Shown here: piece by piece, positions 8,691 through 15,615 of the stretch
How the letters are laid out: every line of letters begins with the position of its first letter
Position numbering within the stretch: position 1 is the first letter of the stretch
From: Alphaproteobacteria bacterium MarineAlpha9_Bin6
GTDB lineage: Bacteria > Pseudomonadota > Alphaproteobacteria > UBA7887
NCBI GenBank assembly: GCA_002937585.1
Contig: PTKE01000005.1
Span: 1-62,024 of the forward strand
Direction: 5' to 3'
DNA length: 62,024 bases
Position numbers and translations under genes: made by a program
The notes under the pieces: generated by a model
Told to the model about the DNA's origin: nothing
The model's input: only the letters and a program-made list of their open reading frames with translations
Databases searched by the model: none

Positions 8691-9422
8691 ATGAGTTTAT
8701 CGTCTCAATCAACTGTTGTTGCTGCTGGTGCGCGTGCTTTGGTTCGTCAATGTGATCGGGCGATACTATCTACGGCACAAGCTGATGAAGGTGGTTGGCC
8801 CTATGGATCCCTGGTCATGACTGCGTGTGACTACGAGGGAAAGCCGATTATGCTGCTTTCGGATCTTGCTGAGCACAGCAAAAATCTCAGTCAGGATGTG
8901 CGAGCTTCATTATTGTTTGATGCTACTGATGGCCTTGAGAATCCATTAACTGGTGCACGGGTCACTGTGATGGGACGTGCAGTTTTGACTAAAACACTAA
9001 CGGATAGGGAGCGTTACTTGGCAAGACATCCGTCTTCTGCCGTATACGTAGATTTTGCTGATTTTAAGTTTTACTCCGTGGAGGTGACACGGGTTCACCA
9101 GGTTGCAGGCTTCGGGCAGATTGATTGGATCTCAGCTGAAGCGTTCCTGTGCGAAACTAGTCGGATGACGGAATTCGCCGCAGTCGAAGCGCAGATTATT
9201 GAAAAGTTAAATCGGGAAAGTATGGATAAGGAGTCACTTTATGGGAGTGTTTCCTTGGTTTTAGCAGGCGACGATTGGAGTTTTACGGGGATCGACCCAG
9301 AAGGCTGTGATCTGCGAGCAGGTAGTCGAGTTAGGCGGATTCTTTTTGATAAGCCTGTGACCGATTTGGCAAGCACTCTAGATGCGCTTAAGGAATTAGC
9401 TGGGCGCACGACCACTGCCTAG
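8691..9422 (+). CDS. HugZ-like pyridoxamine-oxidase-fold protein with DUF2470-like tail
   Basis: The protein has 243 residues. Residues 10-150 form a split-barrel flavin- or heme-binding fold (PPOX class): ARALVRQCDRAILSTAQ, GWPYGSLVMTACDYEGKPIMLLSDLAEHSKNL, and DPLTG-like NPLTGARVTVMGR. The RYLARHPSSAVYVDFADFKFY segment matches the HugZ group. The last 80 residues correspond to DUF2470 but lack the usual His-containing 'MNADH' helix, reading KLNRESMDKES instead. HugZ proteins bind or degrade heme; without the tail histidines heme handling is uncertain, and a flavin or F420 role cannot be excluded. It is divergent from chvI. Confidence 0.8.
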   Translation: MSLSSQSTVVAAGARALVRQCDRAILSTAQADEGGWPYGSLVMTACDYEGKPIMLLSDLAEHSKNLSQDVRASLLFDATDGLENPLTGARVTVMGRAVLTKTLTDRERYLARHPSSAVYVDFADFKFYSVEVTRVHQVAGFGQIDWISAEAFLCETSRMTEFAAVEAQIIEKLNRESMDKESLYGSVSLVLAGDDWSFTGIDPEGCDLRAGSRVRRILFDKPVTDLASTLDALKELAGRTTTA

Positions 9423-9635
9423 TTCAGCTCAGTTGATGATGCGGCGATGATCCAAATGGCTGGCATCACGGATGGTGTCTAGTGGCACATTAATGACATG
9501 GCGCAGGGACGAAGGAAACCTGGTGTTAGTGCCAAGACTCAAACGATTCCCGTTTAAGGACTTCCAAAGCATGTTCTGTAAAGTGGGTCGAGTGATAAAT
9601 AATTCAAAAGTTATATGCCTCCAACGTCGTAACGG

Positions 9636-10613
9636 ATGATGAACGTGCCAACTCCTTCAGGCGATTTGTTGGCGCCGGTGCTCGCTGGTAAGGCGCGGGC
9701 GATTGCTCGTCTAATCAGTCGCGCTGAGATGGGCAGTCCGGAGTGTCTCCAGACGCTTGCAAAGATTTATCGTAGTGCGGGACACGCTCATGTGATTGGC
9801 ATCACTGGTGTGCCGGGTAGTGGAAAATCCACTTTGGTGCGATCCTTTGCTCAGGCGGTGCGTCGGGAAGGTCGTACGATCGCCGTGGTAGCAATTGATC
9901 CATCCAGCCCATTTTCGGGTGGTGCGATTCTGGGCGATCGTATACGAATGCTTGAAATTGCGCGTGATCCGGGTGTGTTCATTCGCAGTATGGCGACGCG
10001 AGGAGTACTCGGCGGGCTCGCCCGGGCGGCACTCGACGCGGTAGACATATTGGATGCAGCGGGCTTCGATCTCGTTGTAATAGAAACTGTTGGTGTTGGT
10101 CAGGATGAGGTCGATATCGTTCAGGCTGCGCATTCGACAGTGGTTGTCTCGGCTCCCGGACTTGGAGATGATGTGCAGGCAATCAAGGCGGGGATTTTAG
10201 AAATCGCGGACATCCATGTTGTAAGCAAGGCGGACCGGGCGGATGCTAACAAGACTGTCACTGATCTCACGCAGATGCTTGCCATGGGTCTCCCAGAAAT
10301 ATCTGATAAAGTTTGGGTAACACCCGTTCTTTCTATCAGTGCTCTGAACGATGATGGTGTAACGGGTCTTTTAGTGTCTCTTGATAAGCATCGCGCTTTT
10401 CTCCATGAGTCGGGTAACATAAGCAAGAGATCTCGCCGGATCGCCGCTCATCGGATCTTAATGATTGCTGAAGAGGTTATTCGGGAACGCTTGGCTGTGG
10501 ACCAGAGTCAGGTGATGCAAGCTCTTCTGGATCGCGTGTTGGCGCGCGAGGTGGATCCGCATAGTGCAGCAGTCGAATTTTTGGCAAGGGTGAATGAGAA
10601 CGCTTCGAAATGA
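9636..10613 (+). CDS. meaB: MeaB/ArgK-type G3E GTPase, B12 mutase chaperone
   Basis: The protein has 325 residues. The G3E P-loop GTPase pattern is clear: Walker A ITGVPGSGKST (about residues 52-62), then VVAIDPSSPFSGGAILGDRIRM, SMATRGVLGG, VVIETVGVGQDEVDI, and a guanine-specificity SKAD. MeaB proteins load or protect adenosylcobalamin in acyl-CoA mutases by GTP hydrolysis. The stop codon overlaps the start of the mutase gene (ATGA at 10610), so the two are translationally coupled and this chaperone most likely serves that mutase. In systems built on 2-hydroxyisobutyryl-CoA mutase the equivalent chaperone has been called MeaH. Confidence 0.93.
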   Translation: MMNVPTPSGDLLAPVLAGKARAIARLISRAEMGSPECLQTLAKIYRSAGHAHVIGITGVPGSGKSTLVRSFAQAVRREGRTIAVVAIDPSSPFSGGAILGDRIRMLEIARDPGVFIRSMATRGVLGGLARAALDAVDILDAAGFDLVVIETVGVGQDEVDIVQAAHSTVVVSAPGLGDDVQAIKAGILEIADIHVVSKADRADANKTVTDLTQMLAMGLPEISDKVWVTPVLSISALNDDGVTGLLVSLDKHRAFLHESGNISKRSRRIAAHRILMIAEEVIRERLAVDQSQVMQALLDRVLAREVDPHSAAVEFLARVNENASK

Positions 10614-12328
10614 GTAAGAGGACCGTGACTAAAGTTGGAGAAGTTGCAAAGGACATGCGGCTCGAGCAGCTACAGCAAAGCTTCGCAGATTGGGAAAAAA
10701 ATGAACTAGCGAACTTCTTAAGCCGGACCCCTGAGTCCAAACAAGATTACCGAACAGCCTCAGGAACAAAGCTCAAGCGCATATACAGTGCTCTGGACGT
10801 CGCGGATACACCGATCGAGGATATCGGGTTGCCGGGACGTTATCCATTTACACGCGGACCATACCCGACAATGTATCGAGGTCGGAACTGGACCATGCGC
10901 CAAATTGCTGGATTTGGTACTGGTTCAGACACCAATCAAAGGTACAAGTTTCTGCTCAAAAGCGGCCAGACAGGGCTATCTACTGATTTCGATATGCCAA
11001 CGCTGATGGGTTACGACTCCGATCATCCAATGGCACATGGAGAAGTTGGTCGAGAGGGCGTTGCAATTGATACTCTGGATGATATGGAAGCCTTATTTAA
11101 GGGTATTGATCTTACTGCGATTTCAGTATCGATGACGATCAATCCCTCGGCTTGGGTTTTGTACTCGATGTATATCGCCCTTGCCGAGAGCAGAGGATAC
11201 GATTTAAACAAATTATCCGGTACCATCCAAGCCGATATTCTCAAGGAATATATTGCTCAAAAGGAATGGATTTTTCCGATCCGGCCCTCGGTGCGATTGG
11301 CACGTGATTGCATTGCATATGGGGCCAGGAACATGAGGCGTTATAATCCAATCAACATTTCCGGCTACCACATATCCGAGGCAGGTGCGACTGCAGTTCA
11401 GGAAGCTGCCTTCACGATGGCAAATACCATTGCTTATGTAGAAGAGGTGACAAAGGCTGGGGTCGATGTTGACGAGTTTGCACCAAGGCTGTCGTTTTTT
11501 TTCGTTAGCCAGGCAGATTTTTTTGAGGAGATAGCCAAGTTTAGGGCTCTACGTAGAGTGTACGCGAAAATTATGAGGCATCGTTTCGGAGCAAAGAATC
11601 CGGAGTCGATGCGGCTTCGGTTCCACACTCAAACCGCTGCTGCCACGCTCACCAAACCACAATATATGGTTAATGTTGTGCGCACTGCCTTTCAGGCGTT
11701 GGCAGCCGTGCTAGGTGGGACCCAAAGTTTACATACAAATGGCATGGATGAGGCATTCACAATTCCTAGCGAGGAAGCAATGCGTCTATCCCTTCGAACT
11801 CAGCAGGTGATTGCTGACGAAACCAATATAACCTCAGTGGTCGACCCTCTAGGTGGTTCCTATATGGTCGAAACTCTGACCACTCAGATGGAGCGGGACA
11901 TTTTCACTATTCTTGATACGGTCGATTCCATGGGAGGAACGATTAAGGCGATAGAGGACGGTTGGTTTCAGCGTAAGATTGCGGAGTCGTCTTATGATTT
12001 TGCTATTCGCAAAGCGAGCGGCGAAAATCCGGTGATAGGAGTTAATAAATATATCGAGGATAATGAAAGCGAACCTCAGATTGGACTGCACCCCTATGAT
12101 CCGGAAACAGAGGCGCGTCAGGTAGCAAATTTGACCCACACTCGAACAAATCGTGATGAAGGGAAGGTACAAGCTTTGTTGAAGGAATTGATAATTCACG
12201 CAAGGGAGGAGTCGAAAAATTTGATGCCTATTACTATTGAGTTGGTCAAGGCGCGTGCCTCAATGGGCGAAATTGTTGAAACACTAAAAAGCCTTTGGGG
12301 TACCTATCGCGAAAATCCGGTAATCTGA
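10610..12328 (+). CDS. Adenosylcobalamin-dependent acyl-CoA mutase large subunit, 2-hydroxyisobutyryl-CoA mutase-like
   Basis: The protein has 572 residues: a TIM-barrel acyl-CoA mutase large subunit without the C-terminal B12-binding domain. Seen motifs are RGPYPTMYRGRNWTMRQIAGFGTG, GQTGLSTDFDMPTLMGYDSDHP (split here into recognisable halves), NISGYHISEAG, RLRFHTQTAAATLTKPQ and DPLGGSYMVE. Methylmalonyl-CoA mutases have Tyr in 'RQYAGF' and Ala in 'SVAFD'. This protein has Ile99 and Asp126, spaced 27 apart exactly like Ile90 and Asp117, which define 2-hydroxyisobutyryl-CoA mutase HcmA. The likely reaction is interconversion of 2-hydroxyisobutyryl-CoA and 3-hydroxybutyryl-CoA, or a close relative. 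The small B12-binding subunit is not in this window. Confidence 0.88.
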   Translation: MSKRTVTKVGEVAKDMRLEQLQQSFADWEKNELANFLSRTPESKQDYRTASGTKLKRIYSALDVADTPIEDIGLPGRYPFTRGPYPTMYRGRNWTMRQIAGFGTGSDTNQRYKFLLKSGQTGLSTDFDMPTLMGYDSDHPMAHGEVGREGVAIDTLDDMEALFKGIDLTAISVSMTINPSAWVLYSMYIALAESRGYDLNKLSGTIQADILKEYIAQKEWIFPIRPSVRLARDCIAYGARNMRRYNPINISGYHISEAGATAVQEAAFTMANTIAYVEEVTKAGVDVDEFAPRLSFFFVSQADFFEEIAKFRALRRVYAKIMRHRFGAKNPESMRLRFHTQTAAATLTKPQYMVNVVRTAFQALAAVLGGTQSLHTNGMDEAFTIPSEEAMRLSLRTQQVIADETNITSVVDPLGGSYMVETLTTQMERDIFTILDTVDSMGGTIKAIEDGWFQRKIAESSYDFAIRKASGENPVIGVNKYIEDNESEPQIGLHPYDPETEARQVANLTHTRTNRDEGKVQALLKELIIHAREESKNLMPITIELVKARASMGEIVETLKSLWGTYRENPVI

Positions 12329-12337
12329 GCAAATCCG

Positions 12338-13432
12338 ATGAGTACTGTCGCGACACCCGTGGTTGTTACGTTCAAAGGTACTGCGCCAAATTGGGGTGCG
12401 GCCGATTTCGGGTTAGGAGCGGCGGTAATCGGGCGGGCTAGCCTGGGTAAGGATGTCTCGTTGGGTCCTTGGGCAACATTGCGTGGTGACGGCAATTTTC
12501 TCGAAGTTGGAGACGGTTGTCGGTTCCTTGATAGGGCCACTGTGCATATAGCGGATGGCATTTACCCTACTCGAATGGGTCGCAATATTACTGTTGGTCG
12601 TTTTGCATTAGTCCACGCTTGTACTATTGCCGATGACTGCATTCTAGGGGACGCAGCCGTGGTGATGGATAATTCTTCCGTTGGCGCTGGCACAGTGATC
12701 GCTGCCGGTGCGTTGGTCCCTCCAGGTAAAAAACTTGACGGTGGATGGCTTTATGACGGAAATCCAGCGCAGCCCGTGCGCGAGGTGTCGTTGGATGAGC
12801 GTGAGCAATTGCGTTCCATTCTGCTGGCCGGCGAGAACAGTGACATCGTGCGTGATTCAAACCTGCCGCCTCTTGATATGAAGCCATTTATACCGACGGG
12901 TAGTGGTGAGGGGCCACTCTACCCCCTTGGGGGTGCTAAACCCCTGATTGATGCGAGAGGCTATGTCGCGCCCACAGCAGTTGTTGTAGGTGATGTGGTG
13001 GCGGCTGAGGGCACCAGCATCTGGTTTTCCACCGTCATGCGGGGAGACGGAGCGCCGATCATCCTTGGTGAACGCAGTAATGTTCAGGACAACTCAATTC
13101 TGAGTACCGATGCGCGTCGTGGACCTATAACCATCGGTGCGGATGTTACCATTGGCCACAACGTTAGAATGGGAGCCTGCACTCTCGGCGACGAATGTTT
13201 AATCGGTATGGGTGCGCAACTTAGTGATGGTGTAGTAGTAGAGAACGGTGCACTAGTGGGAGCCCGCGCTTATGTTGAACCAGAGACCTTAGTCAAGGCC
13301 GGGTATATTTGGGCGGGTCGTCCGGCTGTTGAGTTCCGACCAGTGAAGCCTGAGGAACATGAGTTTTTTCAGCGCGGCAAGGAAGTTTATGTTGGTTACA
13401 CCGACACATACCTTGCGGAACAGGCGGCGTGA
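12338..13432 (+). CDS. Tandem gamma-carbonic-anhydrase-like hexapeptide protein
   Basis: The 364-residue protein contains two left-handed beta-helix domains, about residues 20-145 and 195-335, each of the gamma-carbonic-anhydrase type. Compared with the archaeal enzyme Cam (His81, His117, His122), domain 1 has His70 and His93 but Arg88 in the middle position. Domain 2 has Ser256, His274 and Gly279. Each half is incomplete, but together they hold one full ligand set. Both keep an RGD motif (49-51 and 235-237); only domain 2 keeps the Gln of NVQD. The gene starts nine bases after the mutase gene and is surely in its operon. Function could be carbonic anhydrase, CoA-related binding, or acyl transfer. 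Confidence 0.8.
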   Translation: MSTVATPVVVTFKGTAPNWGAADFGLGAAVIGRASLGKDVSLGPWATLRGDGNFLEVGDGCRFLDRATVHIADGIYPTRMGRNITVGRFALVHACTIADDCILGDAAVVMDNSSVGAGTVIAAGALVPPGKKLDGGWLYDGNPAQPVREVSLDEREQLRSILLAGENSDIVRDSNLPPLDMKPFIPTGSGEGPLYPLGGAKPLIDARGYVAPTAVVVGDVVAAEGTSIWFSTVMRGDGAPIILGERSNVQDNSILSTDARRGPITIGADVTIGHNVRMGACTLGDECLIGMGAQLSDGVVVENGALVGARAYVEPETLVKAGYIWAGRPAVEFRPVKPEEHEFFQRGKEVYVGYTDTYLAEQAA

Positions 13433-13441
13433 AATCAGCCA

Positions 13442-13460
13442 TGAACGTTACGCGCGTTCA
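13442..13460. terminator. Short hairpin between convergent genes
   Basis: TGAACG at 13442-13447 pairs with CGTTCA at 13455-13460 around a seven-base loop. It lies between the ends of the mutase-operon gene and the cupin gene and includes the cupin stop codon. There is no T-run, so it would be a weak bidirectional terminator at best. Confidence 0.25.
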
Positions 13461-13763
13461 ATCGTAGCCGAAAAACCATCGGGTTATGCCGTTGTTAGAG
13501 TTCTTAACCGAATGAACGGCCCCTTTAGGAATAAAGACCTCGTCGCCGGGATCGACCATGAGGCGTTGACTGGCAACTGTCATTTCGAGCCGACCTTCCG
13601 CCACGGTTACGAGCTCGTTGGTCTGGTGGACAAAGTTATTCCATTCTTGGCCCGGCGGATCGACGAATGGTCGGCAGTCATAGCCACGTGCCTTCCAGTC
13701 ACGCATCACTTCGTCACAAACTATTGGCGGAGAAAATTTATTGCGTGTAACGAGACAGACCAT
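13458..13763 (-). CDS. Small single-domain cupin
   Basis: This 101-residue cupin barrel shows HQTNELVTVAEGRLEMTV (first cupin motif) and VDPGDEVFIPKGAVHSVKN (second motif), ending with RWFFGYD. His and Glu residues that could bind a metal are present (H47-type in 'FVHQTNE' and the His of 'GAVHS'). Proteins of this kind are common in alphaproteobacteria; they may act as small metal-dependent isomerases or ligand sensors, but the substrate is unknown. It converges on the tandem hexapeptide gene. No strong ribosome binding site precedes the ATG at 13763. Confidence 0.8.
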   Translation of the reverse strand: MVCLVTRNKFSPPIVCDEVMRDWKARGYDCRPFVDPPGQEWNNFVHQTNELVTVAEGRLEMTVASQRLMVDPGDEVFIPKGAVHSVKNSNNGITRWFFGYD

Positions 13764-13819
13764 GGAGGGGATCTTTTCAGTGCTTGCAGTGCTCTATTGA
13801 TTGCAGCCTATCAAAGATC

Positions 13820-14352
13820 ATGGCGGTCGGGGAGACGAAAAACGCCTATGCTGGGCTGATCAAATCTCAGCGCTGGCTATATGCGGCGCACCTGGGACGT
13901 CCAGTGCTTCGGAGGTTTATGCGCGGTTTTTCTGGATATAAGAAGCGGCTTAAGTTCAGGGATTTGCAGAATTTTGGCTTATTGATCGACATAGGTTACT
14001 GACTGTTATGGATTTTTCTTTACTGGGCGGCGTTCCAGTTGGAGCATGTTCGAGAACGCTGGCGTGAAAATTTCAACGCGACACTCGACTTTGCGTGTGA
14101 GAATTCAGAGACTTTTTTTGCGCCGTTTATTTGCTGTATCAGAGAGCCGCTACCTTCTGAATGACTTATTTCTATTCGGCTTTGGTGCCATAGAGAAAGA
14201 TCGGTTTAGTGCCTTCGAGTATCGGTTTGGGCGAGGCAGTCGGAATTGGGTACCAACTTATCGAAACCAAGGATTATACGTTGGAAGTCGAGGTGGGTCC
14301 GGGTGTCCGCCAATCCCAATTACGTGATACAGATGACTTTGAGGCCAAGTAA
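13820..14352 (+). pseudogene. Decayed DUF481 outer-membrane protein gene
   Basis: No intact frame spans this region, but pieces of one protein are visible in different frames. Near 14045-14110 one frame gives RWRENFNATLDFACENSETFF. Around 14150-14230 another gives SRYLLNDLFLFGFG and EKDRFSAFEYRFG. From about 14235 to the stop at 14350 a third gives VGIGYQLIETKDYTLEVEVG, PGVRQSQLRDTDDFEAK. The last two blocks match the DUF481 (YdiY-like) beta-barrel pattern and would be continuous after a one-base shift near 14235. Further stops occur at 14000 and 14162. The signal-peptide region is not recognisable, so the upstream border is uncertain. Confidence 0.55.
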
Positions 14353-14491
14353 ATTGGACGCCTAGTAGGGGTGGTCCCATCAGGCAGTGCACGACCTGCA
14401 TAAAGTTTATTGGTTTACTCCCACGCAAAACCATTCTTAGGAGATCTTTCTGGAGAGATTTGGCGCCACCTCGTGTGTACGATTGTCGTAA

Positions 14492-15472
14492 TTATTCGCC
14501 CCAGACCTTAGCTAAAATCGTGAGCCAGTTCTCCCCCATCACCTTTCTGATTTGTTTTTCGGTCCAGCCCCGCGTAATCATGGCTGTGGTAAGATTGGGA
14601 AACTCGCCTAATCGTTGAAAGCCGGGCGGGTTTTTGATTTCACCGAAATCGGTAAGTTTGCGCCCCGTACCTTTGTCGTGGGTGATCCAATCAAAGAATG
14701 GTTCACCATAGTCTTGCGTCATGTCAGTTCCTATACCCACTTGGTTTTCCCCAGCGACATTGATCACGTGCTCTATGGCGTCCAGATAATCTTCGAGGCT
14801 CGAGTTTGCTCCTTTGGGCAAAAATGGTGGAAACATTGTCACGCCGACAAAGCCGCCTTGCTCGGCAATAAACCTGAGTTCCTCATCTGTTTTGTTGCGT
14901 GGGTGTTCCCGCAGTGCTTTGGGGCATATGTGGGAGTAGCAAACCGGTGCCTTTGAATGACGGATCGCATCGGCACTGGTTTTTGAACCTACATGCGACA
15001 AATCTACCAGCATGCCGAGCTGGTTCATTTCATCAATCACATCCCGTCCAAAATCAGATAATCCGCCATCTTCGCTTTCGTAGCAGCCGCTTCCGACCAA
15101 GTTCTGTGTGTTGTAAGTAAGTTGCACCACGCCCACGCCGAGGTTTTTGAAAAGACCTAGGAAATCCAGTCGGTCCTCAATTGGGCTGGCATTCTGCCAC
15201 CCTAGGACGATCCCGACTTTTCCTTCGGCTTTGGCTCGCTGAATGTCAGACACGGCCCTAACCTGAATTAAAAGATCGTCGCAACTCTTAAACCAATTAT
15301 GCCACTGCGCGATATTCTCCATCGTGCCACGAAAGCCTTCCCATACCGCGCATGTACAGTTAGCTGCGGTGACCCCACCTCGCTTCATGTCCTCAAATAC
15401 TGCGCGACTCCAGTTTGAGACGATCAGGCCATCAAATACGACCATGCTATCATGGAGATTTTGGGTGTTCAC
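14492..15472 (-). CDS. M19 (membrane dipeptidase) family protein with altered metal site
   Basis: The 326-residue protein has the TIM-barrel fold of renal dipeptidase-like enzymes. Family segments include GVGVVQLTYNTQNLVGSGC, DFGRDVIDEMNQLGMLVDLSHVG, PVCYSHICPKALREHPRN and HVINVAGENQVGIGTDM. The two C-terminal metal histidines are present (LSHVG and YSHIC). The N-terminal HxD pair normally following the first strand is replaced by residues 16-20 (LIVSN), and the bridging Glu region reads GWQNASP. It is therefore probably not a standard binuclear zinc dipeptidase. A related subfamily with this N-terminus occurs in alphaproteobacteria. Start is GTG at 15472; an ATG at 15445 is the alternative. 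It is divergent from the DpgC-like gene. Confidence 0.82.
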   Translation of the reverse strand: MNTQNLHDSMVVFDGLIVSNWSRAVFEDMKRGGVTAANCTCAVWEGFRGTMENIAQWHNWFKSCDDLLIQVRAVSDIQRAKAEGKVGIVLGWQNASPIEDRLDFLGLFKNLGVGVVQLTYNTQNLVGSGCYESEDGGLSDFGRDVIDEMNQLGMLVDLSHVGSKTSADAIRHSKAPVCYSHICPKALREHPRNKTDEELRFIAEQGGFVGVTMFPPFLPKGANSSLEDYLDAIEHVINVAGENQVGIGTDMTQDYGEPFFDWITHDKGTGRKLTDFGEIKNPPGFQRLGEFPNLTTAMITRGWTEKQIRKVMGENWLTILAKVWGE

Positions 15473-15615
15473 CGGAGTGGGGTCCGCAGCACGTTTATGA
15501 GTGGCATCAGTTGCTCGTCATTCCTCCGAACAACCTCATGTTGCGACATGGGAATAGACAGGTCAAGATGGCTCGGTTGGGTGGAGCGAGAACTAACCGC
15601 ATAGAGAACTGCATT

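Noticed and set aside
10610-12328. Simple call as methylmalonyl-CoA mutase
   Set aside because: Ile99 and Asp126 contradict the methylmalonyl-CoA active site.
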